From assembly GCF_036885605.1 (NCBI RefSeq), contig NZ_CP142523.1:3906001-3970000 (forward strand): a stretch of DNA of 64,000 nucleotides, in the 5' to 3' direction. This stretch comes from Janthinobacterium sp. TB1-E2. Its GTDB lineage: Bacteria; Pseudomonadota; Gammaproteobacteria; Burkholderiales; Burkholderiaceae_D. Positions 1-8,052 of the stretch are shown in pieces. Within the stretch, counting starts at the first letter, position 1. Each line of letters starts with the position of its first letter. A program made the translations under genes and the position numbers. The notes beneath the pieces were generated by a model, which had not been told where the DNA came from, did not search any database, and saw only the letters and a program-made list of their open reading frames with translations.

Positions 1-844
1 GGGACATCCCCGTGCAGATTTGCGATGGGATGCCGGCAACCGACAGCATCGCGGTGGCGCCGGAGAACTTGCCGGTACCGGACGTGGCGGCCGGGGCTGC
101 GAAGTACGCCGCTGGCGTGGTCGCGCCTTCCAGCTTACCCATCAGGGTGAAGTCCATGCTCGTGATGCCGTTCGGCTGCACGGCGATATCGACCTTGCTG
201 ACCAACTGGTCGATGAAGCAGCGATTCACGGCGATGCCCGGATCCTGTACTTCCGCAGTGAACCAGTCCGTGGTGTGGCCGGTCAGCGGCGTGAAGCTGC
301 GCTTGCCGGTCGCGGTCACGGTCACCGGATCGCCTTCGACCTTCACCGTCATGGCGCTGCCGTCCATGAACTGGCCCGACAATTTCAGTGCTGTCACCGA
401 CGTGACGAAGAAATTCTTGCCGTTGTTGGCGATACCGGTGGTCAGGAAGCCGCCGATGCGCACGACAGTACCGGCACGGTGGCCGTCGGCGAGCCAGGAA
501 CCGGCACTGCGCGTCAGCCCCGTCGCTCCCGATGCGATGGTGTTCTGTGCCGTGGTGACGCCGCCGGCGGTGAAGTCGCGACGCAGCAGCGCGGCCAGCA
601 GCACCGCGTAGGTGCCACACGAGGCCTCGCCCTTGATGGCGCCAGAGGTGCGGAAGTTGCCCAGGCGGGTGTCGCTTTGCTGCTGGCTGGGGTCGATCTC
701 GTTGCTCGAGTACTTGTCGGCGTCCGTGTCGAACGTCGCGGTCACGCGCGGATAGAGGCGGCCGGCGGCGGCCAGCGCCTTCGTGCCTTCCGCTGTTTGC
801 TTGCCGATAACGAGCAGGCTGTCGATGCCGTTTGCAGTGGTCAT
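1..844 (-). CDS. Phage tail tube (major tail) protein, C-terminus outside window
   Basis: An ORF opens at ATG 844 on the minus strand (MTTANGIDSLLVIGKQTAEG...) and is still open at the window edge after about 281 codons. The early part contains TATFDTDADKYSSNEIDPSQ and later GEASCGTYAVLLAALLRRDF, a pattern seen in siphophage tail tube proteins that begin by matching test profiles across the tube ring. It follows the tail terminator gene in transcription order, which is where major tail proteins sit. A terminator hairpin lies just upstream, so it may have its own promoter or rely on antitermination. Confidence 0.75.
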   Translation of the reverse strand, partial: MTTANGIDSLLVIGKQTAEGTKALAAAGRLYPRVTATFDTDADKYSSNEIDPSQQQSDTRLGNFRTSGAIKGEASCGTYAVLLAALLRRDFTAGGVTTAQNTIASGATGLTRSAGSWLADGHRAGTVVRIGGFLTTGIANNGKNFFVTSVTALKLSGQFMDGSAMTVKVEGDPVTVTATGKRSFTPLTGHTTDWFTAEVQDPGIAVNRCFIDQLVSKVDIAVQPNGITSMDFTLMGKLEGATTPAAYFAAPAATSGTGKFSGATAMLSVAGIPSQICTGMS

Positions 845-869
845 GGTGTGGATTGCCTTTCTTTGGTCG

Positions 870-893
870 AAAAAAAAGACCGCCGAGGCGATC
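870..893 (-). terminator. Intrinsic terminator between tail terminator and tail tube genes
   Basis: On the minus strand a GATCGC/GCGGTC stem with a CTCG loop is followed by a run of eight T. It sits inside the late operon, so passage would need Q-type antitermination or a further promoter. Confidence 0.6.
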
Positions 894-910
894 TGTGTGG
901 GTGATGCGGG

Positions 911-1312
911 TTACAGGTTGCAGAACCAGCGAATTTTGACAGGGACCATCCAGCGGTCGCCGTCCTCTCGGCCGTCGGCTATTTCAGGCGTGCGCTCAAT
1001 CTGCACGGTCACATTGCCCTTCATGAAGCTTGCGCCGCGGCGGAACAGCTCCCTGATCATTTCAGCGCGGGCGCCGGCGGCCGCAGTGCCCTGCCCCGGC
1101 GGATACAGCAAGCTGACCTGGAAGATGCCACGCTCTTGGCGCGAGCCGTCGCCCATGGAATGATTGGCCGGTTCCGCCGGCAGCAGGTAGGCGGCCTGAT
1201 ATGGCCGGCCGGTGACCGGCGTGTACGGCACGTTCTGCCATACCGTATCGATGGCTGGCGCGAGGCTGGCCAGGGCCACCTCCAGCGCAGCGCGTATTGT
1301 TGATTGACTCAT
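911..1312 (-). CDS. Phage tail terminator-like protein (DUF4128 type)
   Basis: 133 aa. The start MSQSTIRAALEVALASLAPA followed by a segment ending VTGRPYQAAYLLPAEPAN and the central LLYPPGQGTAAAGARAEMIR fit the DUF4128 family, whose members sit at the gp10-gpU position of lambda- and HK97-like phages and are thought to cap the tail tube. Its start overlaps the stop of the gp10-like gene by four bases, indicating coupled translation. The function is inferred from family and position. Confidence 0.75.
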   Translation of the reverse strand: MSQSTIRAALEVALASLAPAIDTVWQNVPYTPVTGRPYQAAYLLPAEPANHSMGDGSRQERGIFQVSLLYPPGQGTAAAGARAEMIRELFRRGASFMKGNVTVQIERTPEIADGREDGDRWMVPVKIRWFCNL

Positions 1313-1806
1313 AATTTATAGCTCGAATAGCCTTGGGCGAACTCGCTAGCGGTGGTGCCGTCGCGCACGCCGTTCACCGCGTTATCCACAATTGTGCGGA
1401 ACTCCACAACCGTCAGCATCACCACGCCCACGGGTGCCTGGCGCGACCAGCCCTCCTCGATTCTTTTTGCATAAGGAAGATTGTTCACGAGGTAGATCAC
1501 GTCGCCCGCCTTTGCCGCGCTGATCGTGCTGCCGTGCGCGGCGATTGTAGCGCTGCCGTCTTTGTCGATCAGGTCGCGCACGCCGGCGGCGGGCGAGCCG
1601 ATGGAAAGCTGCCAGTTGGCACGGAAGCGGCCGCCGGTGTAACCAGGTGGCGGCTTGTGCTTCCAGAACTTGGCGTCACCGACCGGCGAGCGCTGCATCA
1701 CCTTATTGTCGACCTTCATGGTGATGGCGCGTGTGACCAAGTCCACATTGCCTTTTGTCTTGGCGATGAATTCGGCAATCTGCATGGAAAACGACATACT
1801 TGCCAT
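1309..1806 (-). CDS. HK97 gp10-like head-tail/tail completion protein
   Basis: 165 aa from ATG 1806 (MASMSFSMQIAEF). The features VDLVTRAITMKVDNKVMQRS (early helix) and YAKRIEEGWSRQAPVGVVML (late segment) are typical of gp10-like minor tail completion proteins, where the Y..R.E.G pattern is conserved. The start overlaps the upstream stop as TGATG. A much longer in-frame-free reading in another frame covers this region but lacks domain sense. The protein probably joins the head connector to the tail. Confidence 0.75.
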   Translation of the reverse strand: MASMSFSMQIAEFIAKTKGNVDLVTRAITMKVDNKVMQRSPVGDAKFWKHKPPPGYTGGRFRANWQLSIGSPAAGVRDLIDKDGSATIAAHGSTISAAKAGDVIYLVNNLPYAKRIEEGWSRQAPVGVVMLTVVEFRTIVDNAVNGVRDGTTASEFAQGYSSYKL

Positions 1807-2180
1807 CAAAGCCCCCTGAGTTGCAGCGTGTGCAGCACGGCCACGTCGACCGGCGCTGTGGTTTCGACGGCCTTGACCGTGTAGCTGGCGCCGCCAAACA
1901 GCACTAAGTCGGCGGTCGTAGGCTTCGGCATCGGCAAGCCGTTGCGCTGCAGCGGCGACAGCAGTAGTTGCTGGTCGCCCACCTGGATCAGCGTGCCGTC
2001 GATGTTTTCGGCCTCGTAGTTGATCTTGACGCCCGTGCCTTCGTAGTCGGTGGTCGTGCTGGGTGCCGTGCCCAGGCCTGGATCGTACTCGCCGGTGACG
2101 ACCTGGCGCAGCACCACAATGCCGCCCTTGCGGCGCAGGGACTGGTCGGCGCGCGCGGCCGTCTTGGTGTACTCGGTCAT
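1806..2180 (-). CDS. Putative phage neck / head-closure protein
   Basis: 124 aa (MTEYTKTAARADQSLRRKGG). The sequence is beta-rich, with IQVGDQQLLLSP and a C-terminal VAVLHTLQLRGL. Small beta-barrel head-closure proteins (lambda gpFII, SPP1 gp16 type) occupy this slot between connector and gp10-like proteins. No specific residue proves it, so the call rests on size, predicted fold and position. It overlaps the upstream kinase-like ORF by four bases and the downstream gene by three. Confidence 0.55.
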   Translation of the reverse strand: MTEYTKTAARADQSLRRKGGIVVLRQVVTGEYDPGLGTAPSTTTDYEGTGVKINYEAENIDGTLIQVGDQQLLLSPLQRNGLPMPKPTTADLVLFGGASYTVKAVETTAPVDVAVLHTLQLRGL

Positions 2181-2617
2181 GTCGTTCCAATCCAGTTCGC
2201 GGCTCTCATTCGCATGCCTGCCTTGCCGGCCAGGACGAATGCACGGTGATTACCGTAATCGTGACAGACCGGGCGACCTTCAAACAGCCCCCAGTTTTCG
2301 ACCTTGGTATCGGCGAAGATGGCCGGAATTTTTTCCGGCAGCTGATCAAGTGTGATAGGCGTCGTCTTTGCCTGTATCAGCCAAAGCCCGCGTGGGCTGA
2401 GCCAGTACACCGGCGCTATCCAGCTGGCCAGCGACGTAGCGGCCAGCTCATTCGACAGCTGCCATTCATTGATGTTGCTGAAATTGCTACCGCTGTCATG
2501 CTTCACGACGCGGGTCTTGTCCAGGGCGCATTCAAACACGGTGCGGAAAGTGCCCTCGCCCAGCTTGCGGCCGCAAATCAGGTTGATCAGATCGTTTGTG
2601 TCGTCTGCATCCATCAT
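2177..2617 (-). CDS. Kinase-fold-like small protein in the head-tail module
   Basis: 146 aa. Residues 16-39 read as a glycine-rich loop and beta-3 lysine (GRKLGEGTFRTVF, then RVVKHD with Lys39). Residues 103-108 (DTKVEN) resemble a catalytic loop with Asp103 and Asn108, followed by a segment ending VCHDYGN, where Asp120-Tyr-Gly resembles the DFG metal site. This would be a minimal protein-kinase-like fold, about half the usual size. It sits between two connector genes with four-base overlaps on both sides, so it is a stable member of the late operon. Whether it phosphorylates anything is unknown. Confidence 0.55.
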   Translation of the reverse strand: MMDADDTNDLINLICGRKLGEGTFRTVFECALDKTRVVKHDSGSNFSNINEWQLSNELAATSLASWIAPVYWLSPRGLWLIQAKTTPITLDQLPEKIPAIFADTKVENWGLFEGRPVCHDYGNHRAFVLAGKAGMRMRAANWIGTT

Positions 2618-3126
2618 GCTCGCACCACCTTAATCGAATTGCCACCGCCGGCCGAGCCGAAGTAAGGCGCCAGGAGCGCGTCCACCGCCACGAAGCGCTC
2701 GCGCGCATCCGTGGTGTTCTGGAAGTACTCCGTTTCCAGCGGCCCGGTCTTGTCTTTCTTGATCGCGTTCGAACCGGTGTCGAGGTCCGGCAGAAGATCC
2801 TCGCCGCTGCCAGCGCGCACGGCTAGGTCGATGCAGGCATTGACCACGTCCGCCGGCACGCCGGTGCTCGGCACGGTGAAGCCGTCGACTACCACGTTGT
2901 AGCGCGGCCAGTCCAGCGCCTGTTTCTGATAGACGCGGCGGCCGGCCCAGCGCGTGCGGTAAGTGGCCATGAACAGAGTCGACTTGCGCAAGGCGATCTC
3001 TTTATCAGCCTCGGCCAGCGCCGCCCAGGCGGTCCTGCCCAAGCTGGCGCAACGCGCGTCTGCCGCGGCGATGCTGGCGTAGGATTCGGCATCAGGCAGG
3101 CCGGCGCCGGTTTCAGTGATGAGCAT
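2614..3126 (-). CDS. Head-tail connector / DnaT-like (DnaT_2) phage protein
   Basis: 170 aa. The N-terminus LPDAESYASIAAADARCASL, then DKEIALRKSTLFMATYRTRW and QALDWPRYNVVVDGF, matches the phage family called putative DnaT-like (PF20557), whose members sit directly after capsid genes and act as head-tail adaptors. The name comes from a distant link to DnaT; no replication role is implied. The start ATG lies about 60 bases after the SGNH hydrolase stop, and the stop overlaps the kinase-like ORF. Confidence 0.7.
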   Translation of the reverse strand: MLITETGAGLPDAESYASIAAADARCASLGRTAWAALAEADKEIALRKSTLFMATYRTRWAGRRVYQKQALDWPRYNVVVDGFTVPSTGVPADVVNACIDLAVRAGSGEDLLPDLDTGSNAIKKDKTGPLETEYFQNTTDARERFVAVDALLAPYFGSAGGGNSIKVVRA

Positions 3127-3186
3127 GGATACCCTTATTAATAACAGCCACTTGCTGCACAGAGGTCTTCAGAAGCAGGCTTTTTC

Positions 3187-4635
3187 TTATGCCGCCAGCA
3201 ACACTGCGCCATCAATCTGGGCTTGATCTGCCATCGCCACACCATTCTGATGCAAGGTGTCTGCATACAAGCCAAGCGGGTTTGCAAGCTCATACGAGCC
3301 GAAACGTGATGCATGATCAATAAGCGGCAGGCCCTTTGCCAGCGCAACGCTAGTGATTGCATCCCAGTACGGCTGGACCAGAGGCGGCGCCGCTCTTGGC
3401 CAGGAAGCCAGGCTCGCTGGTAGGAATGTGCTGAGAATGCAATTGCTCCCGCCTGTCTGCACGTTATCCACAATGGTGGTAAGGCGCTGCGAGTACGTGG
3501 CCAGGACCATCGCACTGTTCGCATCGTTGACGCCGATATCGAGAATGACGACGTCGGGTGTCATCACGCCAAGCTTGAATGGCTGGGTGCCCTCCCATGG
3601 ATAGGTGTTGTAGATCAGGTTGGCCACTCCGCCACCCGAGTTTCCGAGAGTCCAAACCGAAATCTTTGGCATCGTCGAGTCATAGCAATCGCAGCCATAA
3701 ACGAACACGCCAGAGCCCAGCGCCACGGGCGTGAACGTGATGGTATTCGCACCGCGCGGAAACGTCACGGTCTCCTTCTTGATGCTCTGCGCCACGTTGG
3801 CATCTATGGTCTTAATAACATTGCCGCCCACGCTGATCGTGAATGAGCCGAAGCCAGGGCGCGTCAAGTAATAGACATCCGCCGTGTCAGTTGGGTTGTC
3901 AGGAGTAAACGTCATTGCATTCAACGTTGTCAGGTTCGAGAACGCGATGCCAAAACCCGTCCACTGCACGACGTTGAAAGCGCCACTGTTGGTCCAGCCC
4001 GCCCCCATGGTGATGCGTGGATCGTATTGGGGCGCAGTCGCGCCCACCGAATTGATATTGCCATCGCAGAAGAAACTGTCTGTATGAGCTGGCAGGCCTT
4101 GCGCATTCAAAAATGCGGCAAGCTGCGCAGCCCTATTCTTTGCCCGGGCCCCGACAAAATTGGCGGTACCTGCCGCGCCGAATCCAGTAGTACGAGAATC
4201 GCCCATCAGGGCGACGACGCCACGGCCGGCCTTTGACAGCACGCGCGCTTTAGCGGCGCACCATTTTCGCATTCGAGCGGGATTGAAATTCAATACTCCG
4301 GCCGGGCCCGTTGCTGGCAGCAGCGTGCCAGCACTGTCAGCAAGTCCAGCCACATTTTTTACAACGCGCGGCGCGCCCAGCACGGCGTTACCTAAGCTCA
4401 CATCAACACTCCCTGAGGAACAAGTCACCAGGAAGCGCTGCTGGTCCGCGTACGGCCCGATGGGCGCAAGCGCGCCAACGCCAATCGTCCACGATTGCAG
4501 CGAATTCGTGCCACCCAGCACTGGATCAAGGAGATACGCCACGCCAGCCGTTCCGGCGCCGCCGACGACGTTCAAGACTTGGCCCACGGGCAAGATGATG
4601 GTTTGCGGCGTGCCGCCGGCGGTGATGGTTGGCAT
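3187..4635 (-). CDS. SGNH/GDSL hydrolase-domain protein in the capsid module
   Basis: 482 aa. The first ~120 residues are beta-rich and Gly/Ala-rich (a segment AGVAYLLDPVLGGT). An SGNH hydrolase domain follows: GDSRTTG with nucleophile Ser147, GNSGGG near 331-336 for the oxyanion hole, IGVNDAN at 367-373, and YADTLH with Asp459 and His462. The full triad is therefore present. The domain interrupts its blocks with a carbohydrate-binding-like insert around 220-315. Its place between coat-associated and connector genes suggests a virion protein, perhaps a capsid decoration with esterase activity on host polysaccharide. No signal peptide is seen. Confidence 0.75.
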   Translation of the reverse strand: MPTITAGGTPQTIILPVGQVLNVVGGAGTAGVAYLLDPVLGGTNSLQSWTIGVGALAPIGPYADQQRFLVTCSSGSVDVSLGNAVLGAPRVVKNVAGLADSAGTLLPATGPAGVLNFNPARMRKWCAAKARVLSKAGRGVVALMGDSRTTGFGAAGTANFVGARAKNRAAQLAAFLNAQGLPAHTDSFFCDGNINSVGATAPQYDPRITMGAGWTNSGAFNVVQWTGFGIAFSNLTTLNAMTFTPDNPTDTADVYYLTRPGFGSFTISVGGNVIKTIDANVAQSIKKETVTFPRGANTITFTPVALGSGVFVYGCDCYDSTMPKISVWTLGNSGGGVANLIYNTYPWEGTQPFKLGVMTPDVVILDIGVNDANSAMVLATYSQRLTTIVDNVQTGGSNCILSTFLPASLASWPRAAPPLVQPYWDAITSVALAKGLPLIDHASRFGSYELANPLGLYADTLHQNGVAMADQAQIDGAVLLAA

Positions 4636-4697
4636 ATTGGCTTTCGGGAGTGCGGTTTATGTGGCGCCCCGGCGTGCGGGGCGGTGATGGCCAGGGA

Positions 4698-5075
4698 TTA
4701 CGCCTTGGCGGCTTTGGCTGGCTTTTCGGCCGTGGCGGTGGCCGTGGCCGATGCAACTTGCGACTGTGCAACGGCGGCATCCTTGGCGAGCTGGAGGCTT
4801 ACCGCTTCGTCGCGCAAGCGATGCGCTTCGAGCTCGTTGGCCCGGGCCTGCTCGGCCACGCGGTCCTTCTCGGTGGCCAGTTCGCGCTCGCGTTCCAGCA
4901 GCTGATCGCGCGCCGCCAGCAGTTCGGCGATGGTTGGCGTACGCTCGGTTGGCGCGCCCAGGTCGTTGTCGTCGCCGTACAGCTCGTGCACGTCTGGGTT
5001 GAAGTCGGATTTGTTGATCACGACGAACGGGCCCTGCGTGCGCGGGTCCGTCGATACGATTTTGATGGTGTCCAT
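4698..5075 (-). CDS. Small coiled-coil phage structural-module protein, function unknown
   Basis: 125 aa. The N-terminal 45 residues (MDTIKIVSTDPRTQGPFVVI...) look folded. Residues ~48-105 form a charged coiled coil (ELLAARDQLLERERELATEK), and the tail is Ala/Lys-rich. It lies directly after the coat gene, where head decoration or fibre proteins are often encoded. Not recognised as a named family. Confidence 0.6.
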   Translation of the reverse strand: MDTIKIVSTDPRTQGPFVVINKSDFNPDVHELYGDDNDLGAPTERTPTIAELLAARDQLLERERELATEKDRVAEQARANELEAHRLRDEAVSLQLAKDAAVAQSQVASATATATAEKPAKAAKA

Positions 5076-5132
5076 GATGTATTCCAGGTGAGGCCCGGCA
5101 GCACAGCAGTGCTAGCCGGGCCGGGTTGATGG

Positions 5133-6497
5133 TTAGCCGTGCAGGATGCCGATGAATTCATCCTTGACCGAGCCGCAGCCCCATGCCAGCGCCACTTCGT
5201 ACTGCATCTGGCGGTACTGGGCGTACATGCTGATCTCGAAGGTGAGATTGGTCAGCGGGTCGGTGACCAGCATGCGATCAACGGCCGAGTCACCCTGCTT
5301 CGGCAGCGCCGGTGCGCGCGTAGCCAGTTGGATGGCCGAACGGGCGAAGAACATGTTGCGGAAGCCGGAAGCGGCTACGGTGATAGCGGTGGCCGCAGCC
5401 GGAATGGCCTTCAGCAGACCTGGCGCTGCGAGGGTGATCGTGCCGCCGTTCGAGACATCGCCATCGCCGCTCGACACGACGTACTGGTTGGTATCGCCAG
5501 CGAAGATGATGGTATCGCCAGCCAGTGAAGTGCCAGTACCAGCTGCTGCCAGGGTGATGACAGTGGCGCCAACAGCATAGCCAGTGGCATTGGTAGTTGC
5601 GGCAGCGGCGGTGCCTTTGGAATGCAGTTTGATGCCCGAGCTGTTGCGCAGTGCAAAGCCCTGCAGGCGGTCAGTCATGCCGTTACGCAACATATCTTCT
5701 CGGCCGGCCTCGTTCACCTTGAACAGGCCAGATTGTTTGCCGCGCAGGTTGACCATCGCGGCCGAGCCCAGCACCAGCTGGAAGTCCAGGCCTTGGGCAC
5801 CGTTCTCTTCCAGGATGCGCAGCGCGCCAGCGGTGTCGGTCAGGTCGCCAGCAGTGGCGAACGGTGCGACGTTGGCAGTGCCGCACGCGCGGGACGCTTT
5901 GACATACAGCGCTGCCAGATCGCTCTCGACTTCGTTCACCAAGGTACGCATGGCCTGAGAAATCTGATCACGCAGGATCACGTTATAGCTAGCGCCGTTG
6001 TTATCCAGGGCAAGTTGCTCTTCGCCATTCCAGCGGATCGGCACGCGGCGCGCCTTGGTGATTACCACGCCTTTTTTTCCCATGTTCTGGTCGCCGTCAT
6101 TCGGCGGAGTCACGGCTGGGGCGATATCGGTAGCAGTCGCGGCAGGCGCGACTGGCGACGTAACCTCTTGGCCGACCGCCGCCCGGGTAAAGTTCATATC
6201 TGCGGAAACTGCCGGGATGAAGCCGACCAGCTCGCGTGCAACCTGGTCCGAAGCACTGTAGATGGTGGTGACCAGGCCGTTCAGCGAGTTGGCGCCGAGG
6301 ATCAGGCCGGTGCGCGCAGCATAGTTGGAGATATAGCGATATGCCAGTTCGACCAGCAGGCGACCGGTGAAATCAGCTTTTGCCAGCACGGCCACCAGCA
6401 TCTCGACGGCCTTATGGGCAATCGCTGTGGCCGCCGACGCGGTCAGAGACATAGTCATAGCGCACAGGGCCATGACCGACAGCAGGGTTTTCTTCAT
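5133..6497 (-). CDS. Major capsid protein, P22 coat-like, with N-terminal extension
   Basis: 454 aa. From about residue 70 (SLNGLVTTIYSASDQVAREL, then GFIPAV, QEVTSPVAP, ITKARRVPIRWNGEEQ) the sequence reads as a P22-like coat protein, with an insertion domain near 300-370 (GDTNQYVVSSGDGDVSNGG). The first 23 residues (MKKTLLSVMALCAMTMSLTA...) resemble a Sec signal peptide and residues 24-69 are hydrophobic helices; family members normally start near the SLNGLV segment. AAAGG seven bases before ATG 6497 supports the long start, and no ATG/GTG near residue 70 offers a shorter one. It follows the scaffold gene. Confidence 0.85.
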   Translation of the reverse strand: MKKTLLSVMALCAMTMSLTASAATAIAHKAVEMLVAVLAKADFTGRLLVELAYRYISNYAARTGLILGANSLNGLVTTIYSASDQVARELVGFIPAVSADMNFTRAAVGQEVTSPVAPAATATDIAPAVTPPNDGDQNMGKKGVVITKARRVPIRWNGEEQLALDNNGASYNVILRDQISQAMRTLVNEVESDLAALYVKASRACGTANVAPFATAGDLTDTAGALRILEENGAQGLDFQLVLGSAAMVNLRGKQSGLFKVNEAGREDMLRNGMTDRLQGFALRNSSGIKLHSKGTAAAATTNATGYAVGATVITLAAAGTGTSLAGDTIIFAGDTNQYVVSSGDGDVSNGGTITLAAPGLLKAIPAAATAITVAASGFRNMFFARSAIQLATRAPALPKQGDSAVDRMLVTDPLTNLTFEISMYAQYRQMQYEVALAWGCGSVKDEFIGILHG

Positions 6498-6639
6498 GGT
6501 AAAGCCTTTAAAAGTTGGTGATTTGGAATTTTTTAAAACAGACAGGCCATCCAGCCCAAAGCACCAACCCCCATCCAGGCGTTGGCTATGCGTTGCAATA
6601 CTGCGGAAATAGAAAAGGTTTGCTCAATGTCGGCAGTGA
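6498..6639. other. Intergenic spacer between scaffold and capsid genes
   Basis: No clear gene. An open frame reads a short hydrophobic stretch ending MGVGALGWMACLF on the minus strand but lacks a usable start codon. The capsid ribosome site (AAAGG) lies at its left end. Confidence 0.4.
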
Positions 6640-7449
6640 TTAATCTGTAACGGCACCGCCGCCCTTGGCGAATTCCGCCTTGGCGGCCGGCGTCGCTGCA
6701 TCAAAAGCGGCGCGCGTCATGGATTTGCCTGCGCCAGCGCCTGCACCACCGCCCGTCGCACCACCACCTGATGCGCCGGAACCCTTGAGGATCTGATCCT
6801 TGAACGGGCAGGCTTGTACCAACTGCGCCAGGCCTTCATCGAAGTCGGCGATTTCGCCCGGGCGGGTCGGCGAGAAGATCTTGTTGCCGGCGGCGTCATA
6901 CGGAACGGTCTTGCCGTCCTCGACTTTGAAGTTGTTGCCGAAATACGCCTTGGCCATTTCGGGTGGGATGGCCAGACGCAGCGGGTGCTTGTCGTCAGTG
7001 AACAGCTTCGAGCTGGAAAAGCCGCCGCCGATCATGTGGGTATTCAGTTCGCTGGTGCGCTTTTCCAGTTGCGCTGTCAGTTCCTGCAGCTGTGTGGCGC
7101 TTGCCTTGGCCTGCGCCGCAACCTGCTCTTGCGCGGTCTTGGCAGCCGCGTCTTGGATTTCTTTGACTTGAGCCGCCGTCTTCAATTCGCCGGAGCTCAG
7201 GCTCTTCACCGTGTTCAGTGCAGCCAAGGCGGCCACGCCGTCTTCGATGCCGTCGAACGACTTCAGGCGCTGCTCGGCAACCTCCTTCGCCTCGCGATGG
7301 GTCTTGGCCTCACCGTTCAGGCGGGTGATCGTTCCCAGCGTGGTATCCGCATCGAATGGCGCTTCGGTACCGTTGGGGTGAATGAAGATCGGCAGTTTCT
7401 TCTCGCCGTCGATCGCAATGGTTCCGTCTGCGTTGTATTTGAATGGCAT
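6640..7449 (-). CDS. Phage capsid scaffolding protein (DUF6651 type)
   Basis: 269 aa. The N-terminus reads MPFKYNADGTIAIDGEKKLP and includes FIHPNGTEAPFDADTTLGTI. A long charged helix covers residues ~45-135 (KEVAEQRLKSF to AQLEKRTSELN), followed by a compact segment (HPLRLAIPPEMAKAYFGNNF) and a Gly/Ala-rich linker near the end. This is the architecture of tailed-phage scaffolds that precede P22-like coat genes, and the gene lies directly upstream of the coat gene. Confidence 0.75.
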   Translation of the reverse strand: MPFKYNADGTIAIDGEKKLPIFIHPNGTEAPFDADTTLGTITRLNGEAKTHREAKEVAEQRLKSFDGIEDGVAALAALNTVKSLSSGELKTAAQVKEIQDAAAKTAQEQVAAQAKASATQLQELTAQLEKRTSELNTHMIGGGFSSSKLFTDDKHPLRLAIPPEMAKAYFGNNFKVEDGKTVPYDAAGNKIFSPTRPGEIADFDEGLAQLVQACPFKDQILKGSGASGGGATGGGAGAGAGKSMTRAAFDAATPAAKAEFAKGGGAVTD

Positions 7450-7523
7450 GGTCGTTCTTTCCGGGCATCCGCCCTATCAGTGGCCTTCCGGCCGTGCGCC
7501 GCGTTGCGTCCGCTTGCGGCAAT

Positions 7524-7545
7524 AAAAAACCGTCTCAAGGGCGGT
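7524..7545 (-). terminator. Intrinsic terminator upstream of the scaffold gene
   Basis: On the minus strand ACCGCC/GACGGT with one mismatch, loop CTTGA, then TTTTTTATT. It lies between the HEXXH peptidase gene and the scaffold gene. Confidence 0.5.
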
Positions 7546-7562
7546 CGGTGAATTCGTTTGTG

Positions 7563-7967
7563 CTACATGCGCTCCAGACGCTCGGCTCTCGATACATCAT
7601 CGGGATGGCTCGACAGTTTGCGCAGCGCGCTGGCCAAGTGGGCGCCGTGCCCGCGCGCAACAGCATAGTCGTCGGCTTCGAGTTCCTGTCGGCGCCGGCG
7701 CTGCGGTCCGGGAGTCAAAAGCAGGCATCGCAGCACCAGGTTGGTCCAGGTATGCAGGTGATGGCCGTGACCATGCTCGTGTGCCACGACAGCGGCGATC
7801 TCAGCCGGCGCCAGCAGCGTCGGCAATGAGGTCGGCAGCCGCGCCCGGAATCCGTCGAAGTGCACCTGCTGAACCGGCAGGATGGTCACCGCGAGAGTCA
7901 CCATCAGCAGGTTGAGGGCGATCCACGCGCCCCATACGGCAGCCGCGACTTGCAGTGCAATTTCCAT
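7563..7967 (-). CDS. Small HEXXH zinc metallopeptidase-like membrane protein
   Basis: 134 aa from ATG 7967, preceded by GAGGA. Residues ~5-32 form a hydrophobic segment (MEIALQVAAAVWGAWIALNL), then AAVVAHEHGHGHH supplies the HEXXH zinc site (HEHGH), and RRQELEADDYAVARGHG supplies the downstream glutamate typical of M48/M56 peptidases (ELEAD). It lies between MuF-like and scaffold genes and is flanked by two intrinsic terminators, so it behaves as a small insert in the head operon. A head maturation role is possible, but P22-like coats are not normally cleaved. Confidence 0.7.
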   Translation of the reverse strand: MEIALQVAAAVWGAWIALNLLMVTLAVTILPVQQVHFDGFRARLPTSLPTLLAPAEIAAVVAHEHGHGHHLHTWTNLVLRCLLLTPGPQRRRRQELEADDYAVARGHGAHLASALRKLSSHPDDVSRAERLERM

Positions 7968-7986
7968 GCGTCCTCGCTTGCGGCAT

Positions 7987-8015
7987 AAAAAAAGCCGCCT
8001 GGTTGCACGGGCGGC
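7987..8015 (-). terminator. Intrinsic terminator upstream of the HEXXH gene
   Basis: Minus-strand GCCGCC/GGCGGC perfect 6-bp stem followed by seven T. One of three such hairpins within the late region. Confidence 0.65.
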
Positions 8016-8052
8016 CTTCATTGGTAATAAGAAAACGCCTGAGCGGTCTAAA

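Noticed and set aside
6498-6639. Short hydrophobic frame before the capsid gene
   Set aside because: No ATG, GTG or TTG start in frame with a ribosome site.
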